The notes under the pieces were generated by a model. That model had not been told where the DNA came from, made no database searches, and saw nothing but the letters and a program-made list of their open reading frames with translations. Of a DNA stretch of 64,000 bases, positions 53,730 through 63,011 are shown in pieces. Source of the DNA: Chengkuizengella marina (GTDB lineage Bacteria; Bacillota; Bacilli; Paenibacillales; KCTC-33759); contig NZ_SIJB01000018.1 of the NCBI RefSeq assembly GCF_009910845.1, positions 62,001 through 126,000 of the forward strand, in the 5' to 3' direction. The translations under genes and the position numbers were made by a program. The first letter of the stretch is position 1, and each line of letters opens with the position of its first letter.

Positions 53730-53975
53730 ATGAATGTAGAAGATAAACAAAAGCAGTACGATGAGGTACTTGAAGTATTAGATAAACTCCGCCCATTTCT
53801 TCAGCGTGATGGAGGAGATTGTGAACTTGTAGATGTAGAAGATGGTATTGTTAAGCTTAAATTAGTAGGTGCTTGTGGCAGTTGTCCAAGTTCTACAATT
53901 ACCCTTAAAGCAGGGATTGAAAGAGCTCTTACAGAAGAAGTTGAAGGAATCACTGAAGTAGAACAAGTATTCTAA
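53730..53975 (+). CDS. yutI: NifU-domain Fe-S scaffold, YutI type
   Basis: 81-residue NifU C-terminal domain. The cluster cysteines are in [10 protein letters not shown], and [17 protein letters not shown] is diagnostic. Carries or assembles Fe-S clusters. GGAG spacing prefers the ATG at 53730 over 53721. The gene is followed by a tandem palindromic repeat and then its terminator. Confidence 0.92.
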   Translation: MNVEDKQKQYDEVLEVLDKLRPFLQRDGGDCELVDVEDGIVKLKLVGACGSCPSSTITLKAGIERALTEEVEGITEVEQVF

Positions 53976-53979
53976 AGCA

Positions 53980-54142
53980 CCCCAAAAAGTGAAGTTAAGC
54001 TTTGGAGATAACACCTATTACTTTTCGGGGACCCCAGAACAAAAAGATACCACAAAAGGGAAGTAAGACTTTGATGAGTAATCCTATTACTTTTGCGGGG
54101 CCTGAAACAAATACTAAACCCAAAAAGTGAAGTTAAGCTTTG
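53980..54142 (+). repeat. Tandem palindromic repeat of about 70 bp, two full units and one partial
   Basis: Units start at 53980, 54050 and 54119 (period 70 and 69 bp). Unit 1 runs from CCCCAAAAAGT to ACTTTTCGGGG and folds as a hairpin with an 11-bp stem (one mismatch); unit 2 runs from CCACAAAAGGG to ACTTTTGCGGGG. Shared internal words are AAGTTAAG/AAGTAAGAC, CTTTG and CCTATTACTTTT. The third unit keeps only the left half, CCCAAAAAGTGAAGTTAAGC. Confidence 0.8.
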
Positions 54143-54157
54143 AAAGCAAAAATATAA

Positions 54158-54182
54158 GAGTCGTCCACTATCAGGACGACTC
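54158..54182. terminator. Terminator after yutI and SDR genes
   Basis: GAGTCGTCC and GGACGACTC with a 7-nt loop, followed by TTTTTTGTATT on the plus strand. Confidence 0.9.
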
Positions 54183-54208
54183 TTTTTTGTATTATATACT
54201 TTTTATAT

Positions 54209-55027
54209 TCATTTCATTGGAAAAGTTCGTATAGGATCTAACCCACCGGAAATATCAATGATATTCCCGGTTACAAAATCAGACTGTGATTGACATAAAA
54301 ACGTAATAACCCTTGATACATCCTCACCAGTTCCTGGCCTACCTCTAGGCGATTCCTCATCTAAAACAGTGATAACATCTTTAATTTCTATCTCTTTATT
54401 TTGACCACGAATATCACCTGGACAAACCATATTAACTGTAATTCCATGTTCTGCTTCTTCTACAGACAATGTTTTTGTAAACGATACTAATCCTACTTTT
54501 GCAGCTGCATAAACCGCTCTATGAGGCCATCCTCTTGATTCTGCGGCATGTCCAAAACCGAAGTGTATAATTCTCCCCCATTTTTTTTGCCTCATATAAG
54601 GAAGCACTAAATGATCCAGCTGCATAACACTTAAAAAATTCCCTTGAACTAAATAATTCATTTCTTCAAAAGAATAATCTGAAAACAACTTTCTTTCACG
54701 AATAAATGGACCTGCATTGTTTACTAATATATCAACTCCGCCAAATCGCTCTTCAATTTTACATATCATGGATTGTAATTGATTGAATTGGGTCACATCA
54801 GCCTGTATGGCAGCAGATTGTACTCCCATTGCTTCAATCTTTTCAAGCAAATGCTCCGCTTCCTCTTTACTATGTACATAATTAATAATGACATTACAAC
54901 CTTGTTCAGCAAATGCTAGAGCTGTTTTTTTGCCCAACCCCTTTGCACTACCTGTGACTAGAGCTACTTTATTTTTTAACATTAAATTCTCTCGTCCCCC
55001 TCTAGTGACAATTGAATTACTGTCCAT
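54209..55027 (-). CDS. Short-chain dehydrogenase/reductase
   Basis: 272-residue SDR, FabG-like. TGSAKGLGKKTA (about residues 25-36), NNAGPF, catalytic region FGFGHAAESRGWPHRAVYAAAKVG with Tyr-x3-Lys and a C-terminal SDFVTGNIIDISGG. The usual catalytic Ser position is occupied by the HFGFGHA stretch, which is unusual. Start uncertain: ATG at 55027 lies 2 bp after the HEPN stop, or ATG at 54982 with a GAGAG site. Substrate unknown. Confidence 0.83.
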   Translation of the reverse strand: MDSNSIVTRGGRENLMLKNKVALVTGSAKGLGKKTALAFAEQGCNVIINYVHSKEEAEHLLEKIEAMGVQSAAIQADVTQFNQLQSMICKIEERFGGVDILVNNAGPFIRERKLFSDYSFEEMNYLVQGNFLSVMQLDHLVLPYMRQKKWGRIIHFGFGHAAESRGWPHRAVYAAAKVGLVSFTKTLSVEEAEHGITVNMVCPGDIRGQNKEIEIKDVITVLDEESPRGRPGTGEDVSRVITFLCQSQSDFVTGNIIDISGGLDPIRTFPMK

Positions 55028-55029
55028 CT

Positions 55030-55746
55030 TTATGTATGTTCCAGTTGTTTTTGTAACAATTGATTAGCATAATCAAATACTTCAATTAAAGATAAACAAA
55101 CCATTTTATATCCTTGTTGTAAAATATATACATTGTTTGCTAAGTTTTCAACTGTTACTTTTTCTTCAGAAACATCATCCGTTTTAGCCAGATCATCTAA
55201 CATTTCAACATTAATGTAATGAATTTCTAAATTTCTTTTTTTTCTTAAATGATTCATCGGCTCTTTATATTCTAATTTAATATGATATAGTAACTTTTGT
55301 AAAGTAGGATGTTTCTTCAAATCATACATCTGTCTTAAAGCAGTATAATATGAAAACCTTGATTTAACCTGTTCTGTTTTCAAATCAAATAGGTCATTCA
55401 AAAAATACCCCAATTTATCCAATATAGAAAAAATTCGAATGAAAGAATTTTTATAATAATAAACATGCAAATAATAGTCCTTTAATTCAGCTGCATCCAT
55501 ATCTTCTTCATAAGTAGTGTGGATCTTTTTACTATATTTTTTACTGGAAAATACACTTTGCTCCAATTCATTCAAAGAAATAATAAATGCTTCAGCTAAC
55601 AGCTTTATTCGAATATATTTATCTGGTAAATCCTTTTTTTGATCAAGTTCAATAATGAGATCGCTAAATTTTTCAATAGCTTGATTGATATGAAAGAAAT
55701 CTCCTTCTTTCTTCCTATCAGGTAATTTAAATGATTGATCAAACAT
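55030..55746 (-). CDS. Cthe_2314-like HEPN protein
   Basis: 238 residues, all helical, matching the Cthe_2314 type of HEPN domain by layout. The sequence RKKRNLEIHYIN (near residue 193) supplies an R-x4-H motif, the ribonuclease motif of active HEPN proteins. No antitoxin-like gene is adjacent, and SDR/UbiD neighbours are metabolic, so a toxin role is not supported. Function unknown. ATG at 55746 fits GGAAG spacing. Confidence 0.6.
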   Translation of the reverse strand: MFDQSFKLPDRKKEGDFFHINQAIEKFSDLIIELDQKKDLPDKYIRIKLLAEAFIISLNELEQSVFSSKKYSKKIHTTYEEDMDAAELKDYYLHVYYYKNSFIRIFSILDKLGYFLNDLFDLKTEQVKSRFSYYTALRQMYDLKKHPTLQKLLYHIKLEYKEPMNHLRKKRNLEIHYINVEMLDDLAKTDDVSEEKVTVENLANNVYILQQGYKMVCLSLIEVFDYANQLLQKQLEHT

Positions 55747-55814
55747 CACATCACTTCCTTCATATCAGTTCTTTACTATTTTTTCCACTTCTATTCTCCT
55801 GACGAAAACGTTCC

Positions 55815-57578
55815 TTAGTATGAATTAAAATATTCACTCCAACGTTTTGAAACAAGCGCTACAATATCTTCTCGTGGAAATAACTCATCAGGATACCCTG
55901 GTTTCATTCTTGCATCAATGACTATAGGGAGTTCATAGTTTAGATGATGCTGTTGAATTTCACTATCTGCATACATATCTGTTGCCGGATTAAACCGAGT
56001 AAACACGGTCCATAAAAAGGAAGTTTGATCTTTAGTGATATCTGCATCATCAACTAGTATAACCATTGGCCACGTCTTCAGGTTCTGTTTATTTTGTTTT
56101 AGAATATGTGCTGCTAACTCAGGTTCTTCTTCATACTTTTTACCTGAGATAACTAGACACCCTTTACAATAAGAAGAAACTTTAGATATGCCTGCTAAAT
56201 CTCCACCTGTATAATCACCAGGTAGTTCCCTCTTAGGCTCCCCAACTCCAATTAACACTGCTTTACTCCCATGATTCAACTTTTTCCCAGTGTAGTCTAA
56301 TGTATCATGTGAGGTTTTATTAAAGATAAACAAATCCGTTTTGGGTTCAAATCTTTCTAATACAGATTCAAATAATTGTGGAAAATTTTCTAAGTTTACA
56401 TTTTGATCTGTTAAAATTAAAAATTTTGTTAACGTAAGCTGACCTTCCCCAAAAATTCGAAAAGCACTAGCTAATACTTCACGAGAATAACTTTCCCTAA
56501 CTACGGCTGCTGCTAGTGGATGAAAACCTGTTTCCGCGTATGTCCACAACTGTTTCACCCCTGGCATCGCCATTGGGAAAGCTGGAGATAGCAGTCGTTG
56601 TAGAAACTCACCCATATAATAATCTTCTTGTTTAGGTTTGCCTACAATGGTTGCTGGATAAATAGCATCCTTACGATGCCACATATGATCAATTCTAAAT
56701 TCAGGAAAATCATGAATTAAAGAATAGTATCCATAATGGTCTCCGAAAGGACCTTCTGGTCTTGTGTAATTTGGTGGTACCTTACCATGAATGGCAAATT
56801 CAGCATCTGCAATCAGACGATGGTCTCCAAGTGGATTGTCAGCTGTATTTAATTTCTTCCCTAAAATTAAAGAAGTTAATAATAGTTCTGGTAAATGCTC
56901 TGGTACAGGAGCTATTGCAGAGGCTATTAGTGCAGGCGGTCCTCCTAGAAAAACAGTAACTGGAAAAGGTTCATTCTTTTTCTCTGCCTCATGATAATGA
57001 AACCCTCCACCCTTATGGATTTGCCAATGCATTCCTGTTGTTTGATTATCATATACTTGCATACGATACATACCAAGATTGTGATCCTTTGTTTCAGGAT
57101 GTTCCGTATAAACTAAAGGCAGGGTGAAAAATGGCCCCCCATCTTCCTGCCAACTTGTAATCACTGGAAGCTCACTTAACGGTTTTTGTTGTTTTAATAC
57201 TTGCATGACAGGAGCTTCATTTTTTGGTACGGTTTTCGTTCCTATTTTCAACATATCAAATATTAAATTTTTCTCTTTCCATAATGCTTTCGGTGTCGGT
57301 GGAAGAAGTGTGTCCATCGCTCCAATAATCTGTTTCATTAACTGCTCAGGTTTTGGACCAAAAGCTAAATCCACACGTCTACTTGTCCCAAATAAATTCG
57401 TCACAACAGGGAAAGGACTTCCTTTTACATTGGTAAATAACAATGCAGGACCACCCTCATCAATCACACGTCGGTGAATTTCAGCTATCTCTAGATATGG
57501 GTCAACTGATGCAGATATTTCTACGATATCGTTTTCTTTTTTTAAAAGATGAATAAATGCTCTCAAATCTTGAATCAT
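55815..57578 (-). CDS. UbiD-family decarboxylase, probable menaquinone step
   Basis: About 587 residues. UbiD enzymes use prenylated FMN; the conserved R...E..E site fits the region RPEGPFGDHYGYYS (about residue 272). Context with mqnE, ctaA and ndh suggests the MqnL/MqnP-type decarboxylase that acts late in menaquinone synthesis, but UbiD families act on many aromatic acids. The ATG at 57578 overlaps the ctaA stop by 4 bp and follows GGAGGG, so ctaA and this gene are translationally coupled. No ubiX partner is near. Confidence 0.8.
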   Translation of the reverse strand: MIQDLRAFIHLLKKENDIVEISASVDPYLEIAEIHRRVIDEGGPALLFTNVKGSPFPVVTNLFGTSRRVDLAFGPKPEQLMKQIIGAMDTLLPPTPKALWKEKNLIFDMLKIGTKTVPKNEAPVMQVLKQQKPLSELPVITSWQEDGGPFFTLPLVYTEHPETKDHNLGMYRMQVYDNQTTGMHWQIHKGGGFHYHEAEKKNEPFPVTVFLGGPPALIASAIAPVPEHLPELLLTSLILGKKLNTADNPLGDHRLIADAEFAIHGKVPPNYTRPEGPFGDHYGYYSLIHDFPEFRIDHMWHRKDAIYPATIVGKPKQEDYYMGEFLQRLLSPAFPMAMPGVKQLWTYAETGFHPLAAAVVRESYSREVLASAFRIFGEGQLTLTKFLILTDQNVNLENFPQLFESVLERFEPKTDLFIFNKTSHDTLDYTGKKLNHGSKAVLIGVGEPKRELPGDYTGGDLAGISKVSSYCKGCLVISGKKYEEEPELAAHILKQNKQNLKTWPMVILVDDADITKDQTSFLWTVFTRFNPATDMYADSEIQQHHLNYELPIVIDARMKPGYPDELFPREDIVALVSKRWSEYFNSY

Positions 57579-58513
57579 TTCACTTTCTCCCTCCATTGCC
57601 ATACTAACATGCTTAAATAACACAATACTCCGAACATGGCTGAAATAATAGACGTATGCAACAAGATGGCAAATAAGTACCAGTTTTCATTACTGATTGC
57701 TGCAACTAGTATACCACCACTTATGACTTGGGCTATAATTAAAACAAGTGCAGCTATTCCAGCTTTACGAATTGGACGAATATGATGATATGATCTATAG
57801 GCAAAATGAGCAACAATCAACATAATAATAAATAAGAAACTGGCAGAAGAAACATGTGTAAGTGCTACACCTACTTTTCCTATCAAGGTAACGAATGTAT
57901 TTTGATAAAGCTCAACAAAAGCAGAGCCTGAATCCGTATGTTTCACTAACGCTCCAGTATACACGACGATATAAGTATAAATGGTCGTAAACCATACAAA
58001 GATACGATAACTTCTACCAATCGGTTTCCCTTTAAATGATATCGGTTCGCCCCATTTTGTATATTGACTCTGCTCTTGTGGATTTATTTTCCAAACGATC
58101 ATCACGAGCAACAAACTGCTTGCAAATGCCATTATTGATATTCCGAAATGAAGTGCTAGGACAGGAGACGATTGTGGCCACATGACGGCCATAGCTCCCA
58201 TGATGGCTTGTACTACAGTAAAAAATAATGTTCCCCATGCATACAATAAGGCATCTTTGCGTTGTTTTAAATATTTAATGACCATAACAAGGGTAATCAC
58301 CACTAATATTCCCTCTATACCAGTTACAAATCGGTGACTCCACTCTATGATGGATGGAATAGTATATGAAGGTACAAATTTACCGTTACATAGTGGCCAA
58401 TCATGACCACAACCTAATTCTGATCCCGTATTTGTAACTAACGTCCCCGCAAGTAAAACGAGGAACATACCCACACATGTGATCGTAGCTATCCATTTTA
58501 ATCCTTTAACCAA
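57575..58513 (-). CDS. ctaA: Heme A synthase
   Basis: Oxidises heme O to heme A for cytochrome aa3; polytopic membrane protein. About 312 residues, eight spans. Pair of cysteines in GCGHDWPLCNG (first loop) as in the Bacillus type, heme-ligand histidines in EWSHRFVTG, LHFGISIM, LTHVSSASF and LLHTSIISAM. The upstream frame reaches an ATG at 58555 but without a ribosome site; a TTG at 58513 follows GAAGGGTG. ctaB is not adjacent. Confidence 0.9.
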   Translation of the reverse strand: MVKGLKWIATITCVGMFLVLLAGTLVTNTGSELGCGHDWPLCNGKFVPSYTIPSIIEWSHRFVTGIEGILVVITLVMVIKYLKQRKDALLYAWGTLFFTVVQAIMGAMAVMWPQSSPVLALHFGISIMAFASSLLLVMIVWKINPQEQSQYTKWGEPISFKGKPIGRSYRIFVWFTTIYTYIVVYTGALVKHTDSGSAFVELYQNTFVTLIGKVGVALTHVSSASFLFIIMLIVAHFAYRSYHHIRPIRKAGIAALVLIIAQVISGGILVAAISNENWYLFAILLHTSIISAMFGVLCYLSMLVWQWREKVK

Positions 58514-58648
58514 TGCTTTCACCCTTCTCTTTGTACAAATAACAACAATTTTCATTATATCTGTTCACAGTTAAGAATACCATATCACTATTCATTAAAA
58601 AGTGAAGAAAGTGCGAAGAAGCACTATTCAATTTTATCAAATAAAAAA

Positions 58649-58686
58649 ATCGCCGCCCCAAAATAATAAACTTTTAGGGTGACGAC
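58649..58686 (-). terminator. Terminator of the thioredoxin-like gene
   Basis: Minus-strand arms GTCGTCACCCTAAAA and TTTTGGGGCGGCGAT form a long imperfect hairpin followed by TTTTTTTAT. Confidence 0.8.
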
Positions 58687-58726
58687 ATCATATGTTTGAA
58701 TCTTTTTGTTTTAGAATTCATTTACA

Positions 58727-59074
58727 TTATGACTTTTCTAATGCAGAAGCGACTTCTATGGCACGATCAACAAAAGCCTCAATTTCCTCTTGGGTTTTTC
58801 TCAATTTATTTACAAATCGAATAAGCTCCTTGTTTTTATGAAAAGCGATAAAACTTGGAATACCTAGCACATTATTCTGATCTACTAATTCAGAAAATTG
58901 TTCTGAATCAATTTCAATAAAACGAACTTTCCCTTCATACTTTGCAACTACTTCAGGCATAAATGGATCTATGAAGCGGCAATCAACACACCATTCCGCC
59001 TTGAAAACGGCAATGACGGGAGTGCTATCTGAAATCATTTCTGTGAATTGTTTTGCACTTGTTAATTTTTCCAT
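58727..59074 (-). CDS. Thioredoxin-family protein with CVDC site
   Basis: 115 residues, thioredoxin fold. The active site is KAEWCVDCRFIDPF (about residues 25-38), and IPSFIAFHKN holds the cis-proline. The CVDC dipeptide and length resemble YtpP. Partner unknown. GGAGGAG site. Confidence 0.88.
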   Translation of the reverse strand: MEKLTSAKQFTEMISDSTPVIAVFKAEWCVDCRFIDPFMPEVVAKYEGKVRFIEIDSEQFSELVDQNNVLGIPSFIAFHKNKELIRFVNKLRKTQEEIEAFVDRAIEVASALEKS

Positions 59075-59214
59075 AATCTTTTACTCCTCCTTTGATTATC
59101 CTCTATAAAAAAGGAATCTTAACAACTATTATACGGAATACTAGTACTACCATTCAAACTAAAATGAAAATGTTAAATTGTTCACACTCATATTAACAAA
59201 ATATCATAAATTAG

Positions 59215-59272
59215 TATGTAATACTTCTTACACTTACTAATGTTAAAGCGTAGATATGTAAAACTTCTTACA
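59215..59272. promoter_or_regulatory. Two 40-bp-spaced operator-like direct repeats
   Basis: TATGTAATACTTCTTACA (59215-59232) and TATGTAAAACTTCTTACA (59255-59272), with 17 of 18 positions the same and a period of exactly 40 bp. Each contains the inverted repeat ATGTAA-N6-TTACA. They lie just upstream of, or overlapping, the possible DUF2515 start. Confidence 0.55.
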
Positions 59273-60517
59273 TTCATTAAATGTAGAAAGAAGGTGTTGC
59301 AAATTTTTAATAACCTTTTCAAGGAAACAAGACAAAAAGCAAAAAGCTTAATAACATTCTTACAACTGCAAAAACAATATACCCCTTTGGTATACGATCC
59401 AATGGATTTCAAAATGATTCAAAAAAAATTAAAAAGTATATTGGAACACCCTAAACCTATGAATAATAATTTTACTAAAGTTGAACAGGAAATTATAGAT
59501 AAAATACAGGAAAAAACTAAGACAAATAACCTAAATAACAATACACGCACCCAAGCGTACCTGGAAGTCTACAAGAGAAATTCTAACCTTCACTGGGCAT
59601 TTCTAGCTCATATGGTATCGAGAAATGGCGGTTGGAATATGACGGATTTAAAAGGAGAGTTTCTACCTCGATTACTTAACAACGAAAAGAGATTAGCTAC
59701 GTTTTTAATGTTAGAGAGAGCTAATGCACTTATATTTCAAGATGCCTATCCCCAATTATTACTGTATGAAGAAAGTTTCCGATTGAATAAGAACTTATTT
59801 CATTTGTTGGACGCTTTTCATATATCTAAATTCATGCGTCCTTTCTGGGATTTCTTTTGGAGTAATCAACAACAATCTACTTTGTTAACGATCGCTCTCA
59901 TTATAAATGAACAAAATTACATTGAAAAAAGAGTTGTCTTAAATCCAAAATATAAAGAAAAAGTGTTGGATAAATTTTATTTTAAAACACAATCCATATT
60001 ACAGCTAAATCAAGTCCTCTTTCCAATGATTACCTCTCATCAAAATGATAAAAAAGACTTAGTGGGGGTCACAGTTCAGAATTTTTCCAATCTTAAAGAA
60101 AGAATTGAAGTAGGCAAAAAACTATATACTATTTTATTTTGTTATCCTGACTATTATCAAGCAATTAAAACTTTCTCTACTCAAGTCCCTCACACTGGTT
60201 CTAGAGTAGATTATTGTCCCGAGTTATTTTCAAAAAAGAAATCAGCCTCTTCCAACTATAGCATGCAGAAAATTATAGGATGCAAATTAAAAAAAGGAGC
60301 TGAACCGCTGTTCAGCCCCGAATTAACGGAAATATGGTCTAATGTACCCTTTCAGTCCACAACGCAAGAGGATTGGTTTATGGATCTCTCTATCCTAAAA
60401 CATTTTAAAAAGATAAAACCACCGATCACTTTGGAAATGACGCATAATTACTGCCAAGCTTTAAATAAAATAGAACTTGCTGTTATGGCAGAAAAAATGT
60501 TGTTTGAAGATCATTAA
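59240..60517 (+). CDS. DUF2515 protein (YppC-like)
   Basis: Open frame of 425 residues; the core has the DUF2515 pattern NLHWAFLAHMVSRNGGWNMTDLKGEFLPRLL and ANALIFQDAYPQLLLYEES. Function unknown. It is largely helical with many basic residues and no obvious membrane span. The start is uncertain: the ATG at 59240 lies between the direct repeats and lacks a ribosome site, while a TTG at 59297 (406 residues) follows AGAAGG very closely. The stop directly abuts the convergent murJ stop. Confidence 0.78.
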   Translation: MLKRRYVKLLTFIKCRKKVLQIFNNLFKETRQKAKSLITFLQLQKQYTPLVYDPMDFKMIQKKLKSILEHPKPMNNNFTKVEQEIIDKIQEKTKTNNLNNNTRTQAYLEVYKRNSNLHWAFLAHMVSRNGGWNMTDLKGEFLPRLLNNEKRLATFLMLERANALIFQDAYPQLLLYEESFRLNKNLFHLLDAFHISKFMRPFWDFFWSNQQQSTLLTIALIINEQNYIEKRVVLNPKYKEKVLDKFYFKTQSILQLNQVLFPMITSHQNDKKDLVGVTVQNFSNLKERIEVGKKLYTILFCYPDYYQAIKTFSTQVPHTGSRVDYCPELFSKKKSASSNYSMQKIIGCKLKKGAEPLFSPELTEIWSNVPFQSTTQEDWFMDLSILKHFKKIKPPITLEMTHNYCQALNKIELAVMAEKMLFEDH

Positions 60518-62149
60518 TTAGCGGTTAATGATACGTAAAACCTTTTCCATCACTTTCTGAGCTTTACCAGGTAAGTGTCGAATATCATTTTCAGTAATAA
60601 CTCTGAATTTAATCATGAACAGTAAATATAAGATCCCAATAATCGGTCCTAAAATAAGTGAATGCACTAAATATGTAATCCTATCTATGGAATACTGAAC
60701 GATGGATTCGTTGAAAAGTATAATTAAATATCCAACACCGATGAGCAGGATTGACGATACTATCGTGCCTATCCACTTTTTCCCCAATACAGTATATGAA
60801 ACGGTTTGTTTCAAATAAGATAAATTTAATATCATTACAATAGAAAAACTGATAGCAGTAGATAAAATGATTCCATCTATTCCAAGCCAAGGTGCTAATA
60901 AAAAGTTCCCTGCCACTTTTAACAACACTCCAATCGATACATGAATCATCGGTCTCTTAAATTGACCTAACCCCATTAGAATGGTACCTGATGTCATCAT
61001 TAACACTTGAAATATTGTACTGGCTGTTAAATAAATAATAACAGAAGTTCCTACAGTATTTTTAAATAACAAACCATTGATAGGCTCAGCTGCAATACAT
61101 ATAACTAAGATGATTGGCATGCTGAAAAGAATAGACATCCTTAATGCTAGAGAGGTTTGTCTGTTTAATACTAACTGATCTTTTTTTGCATATGCTGATG
61201 AAATGATTGGAAGAATAGATTGACTAATTGCAATTGAAAATATAATTGGTAGACCTGCGAGTGGTTGGGCTCTACTTTGCAAAATACCTAACATTTCTTT
61301 TGCACCATCATACCCTAACTTTCCTTCAAGCAATGAAATTACAGTTGAAGAATCAATAAAGTTAATTGCAGGGACAATGATGGCTATGAGAATGACAGGC
61401 CCTGAAATTTTAAAAATCATAGCATATATTTTTCTATAAGTTAATGATTCACTAGCTTCTAGTTTCTTATCATTTGTTTTATGAAGCTGTTGATCCTTAC
61501 TATCTTGTTTTTTTAACTTACGCCAATAAAACAACAATACAATAAGTGCAGCAATTCCACCAACGACTCCACCAAAAGTAGCACCAGCGATCGCAACTTT
61601 TTTTGAAATACCAATGAAAAGGAATAATGATACGAGTCCAACAGATACAATCACTCTTACAATTTGTTCAACAATTTGTGAAATCCCGTTACCCATCATT
61701 TGTTGCCTTCCTTGAAAATACCCCCGCATGATGGCAATGACAGGGAAAAACAATAAGGCAGGAGCAAGAGCACGAATCGCTAAAACAGCATCCTTATCCT
61801 CAGCAATATTAGTCGCATAATAATCGGATGCAAACCAGAGTAATGCTGTCATAAAAAGACCTGCAAAAATGGCAAACTTAATAGATGCAACATAAATACG
61901 ATGAGCTTCTGCAAATTTACCTATTGCCACTCGTTCTGATACTAATTTACTGATTGCAACTGGGACACCAGCTGTTGCAATCATAAGTAGTAGAAAGTAG
62001 ATTGAATTAGCAATATTAAAGGTGGCCATGCCGGTATCCCCAAGCATATTTTGCAGTGGGACCTTTTGAAAAAGCCCTAAAAAACGTGCAATAAAAGCTG
62101 CGATTGCTAGTACTATTGTGCCTTTAATTAAAGAATCTTTTTTTGACAA
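60518..62149 (-). CDS. Lipid II flippase family protein (YtgP/MurJ-like)
   Basis: MATE/MVF-family membrane protein of 543 residues and about 14 spans, the size of B. subtilis YtgP, which acts as MurJ. N-terminal KGTIVLAIAAFIARFLGLFQKVPLQNMLGDTGMA and MRGYFQGRQQMM are typical. The SpoVB sporulation paralogue is the alternative; the length and start favour YtgP. It moves lipid-linked peptidoglycan precursors across the membrane. Confidence 0.85.
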   Translation of the reverse strand: MSKKDSLIKGTIVLAIAAFIARFLGLFQKVPLQNMLGDTGMATFNIANSIYFLLLMIATAGVPVAISKLVSERVAIGKFAEAHRIYVASIKFAIFAGLFMTALLWFASDYYATNIAEDKDAVLAIRALAPALLFFPVIAIMRGYFQGRQQMMGNGISQIVEQIVRVIVSVGLVSLFLFIGISKKVAIAGATFGGVVGGIAALIVLLFYWRKLKKQDSKDQQLHKTNDKKLEASESLTYRKIYAMIFKISGPVILIAIIVPAINFIDSSTVISLLEGKLGYDGAKEMLGILQSRAQPLAGLPIIFSIAISQSILPIISSAYAKKDQLVLNRQTSLALRMSILFSMPIILVICIAAEPINGLLFKNTVGTSVIIYLTASTIFQVLMMTSGTILMGLGQFKRPMIHVSIGVLLKVAGNFLLAPWLGIDGIILSTAISFSIVMILNLSYLKQTVSYTVLGKKWIGTIVSSILLIGVGYLIILFNESIVQYSIDRITYLVHSLILGPIIGILYLLFMIKFRVITENDIRHLPGKAQKVMEKVLRIINR

Positions 62150-62267
62150 AGTAACTTTCCTTCCTGAATAATATATTAAAAAACGATCATGAAAATATAT
62201 ATTTACGAGCCATAAGAGCAGATTACCGGTAGTTTCACTTTTTCTGCAAAATGCGTTTTTGAAGATC

Positions 62268-63011
62268 TTATGTTCCTAATATGTATTCCTCTATTATTTT
62301 TGCCACACCATCTTCATCGTTAGTCAACGTCACTATATCAGCTTCTTTTTTTATGATATCCTGTGCATTCCCCATCGCAACTCCAAGACCTGCTGATTTA
62401 ATCATAGCAAGATCATTCATACTATCTCCCATCGCAATGACTTCTGACATATTAAATTCTTTCCAGTTGCATAAAGCTTGTAAACCGCTTGCTTTACTGA
62501 TCCCTTTTGGATTTAATTCAAGATTAGAAGGGTGTGAATTAGTTAACTCTAATGTGCCCCATGCTTTTATGGTTTCAAAAATTTGTTTGATCTTACTATC
62601 ATCTTCAGTATAATAACCGAATTTTAACCATTGATAATCATGTAAATTATCCGTCCATTGTTCTTTATTAAATAATCCTTCTACTGTGTATCCCCAAAAC
62701 CAAGTATCATAATGGAGTGCAATGTCATGCATTTTTTTAATGACTTCAACTTCTAGTAGGTGACGCTGCATTAATTGTTTCGGGTTCTTCCATACTTCAC
62801 TTCCATTCACAGCCACAATAGGTGTGTCTAAGTTCAGTTCATGTATATATGGTTCTATACTTTGATATCCTCTGCCTGTTGCAAAACTAACAATAACTCC
62901 ACTATTTAAGGCTTTATTTATTGCATCTTTATTCACATCAGAAATTTCTCTATTTTCATTTAAAACCGTTCCATCCATATCCAAAGCAAGTAATTTATAT
63001 TGTTTGGTCAA
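62268..63011 (-). CDS. Cof-type HAD hydrolase
   Basis: 247 residues. HAD motifs: LLALDMDGTVLN (catalytic Asp pair, residues 8-19), SFATGRG (about 42), Lys in NPKGISKASG and GDSMNDLAMIKSAGLGVAMGNA. The C2 cap puts it in the Cof/YidA group that removes phosphate from sugar phosphates or nucleotides. TTG start behind AGGAGGG. Substrate unknown. Confidence 0.88.
   Translation of the reverse strand: MTKQYKLLALDMDGTVLNENREISDVNKDAINKALNSGVIVSFATGRGYQSIEPYIHELNLDTPIVAVNGSEVWKNPKQLMQRHLLEVEVIKKMHDIALHYDTWFWGYTVEGLFNKEQWTDNLHDYQWLKFGYYTEDDSKIKQIFETIKAWGTLELTNSHPSNLELNPKGISKASGLQALCNWKEFNMSEVIAMGDSMNDLAMIKSAGLGVAMGNAQDIIKKEADIVTLTNDEDGVAKIIEEYILGT

Noticed and set aside
55030-55746. Toxin-antitoxin module around the HEPN protein
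   Set aside because: No MNT nucleotidyltransferase or other small antitoxin gene is adjacent; neighbours are metabolic genes.
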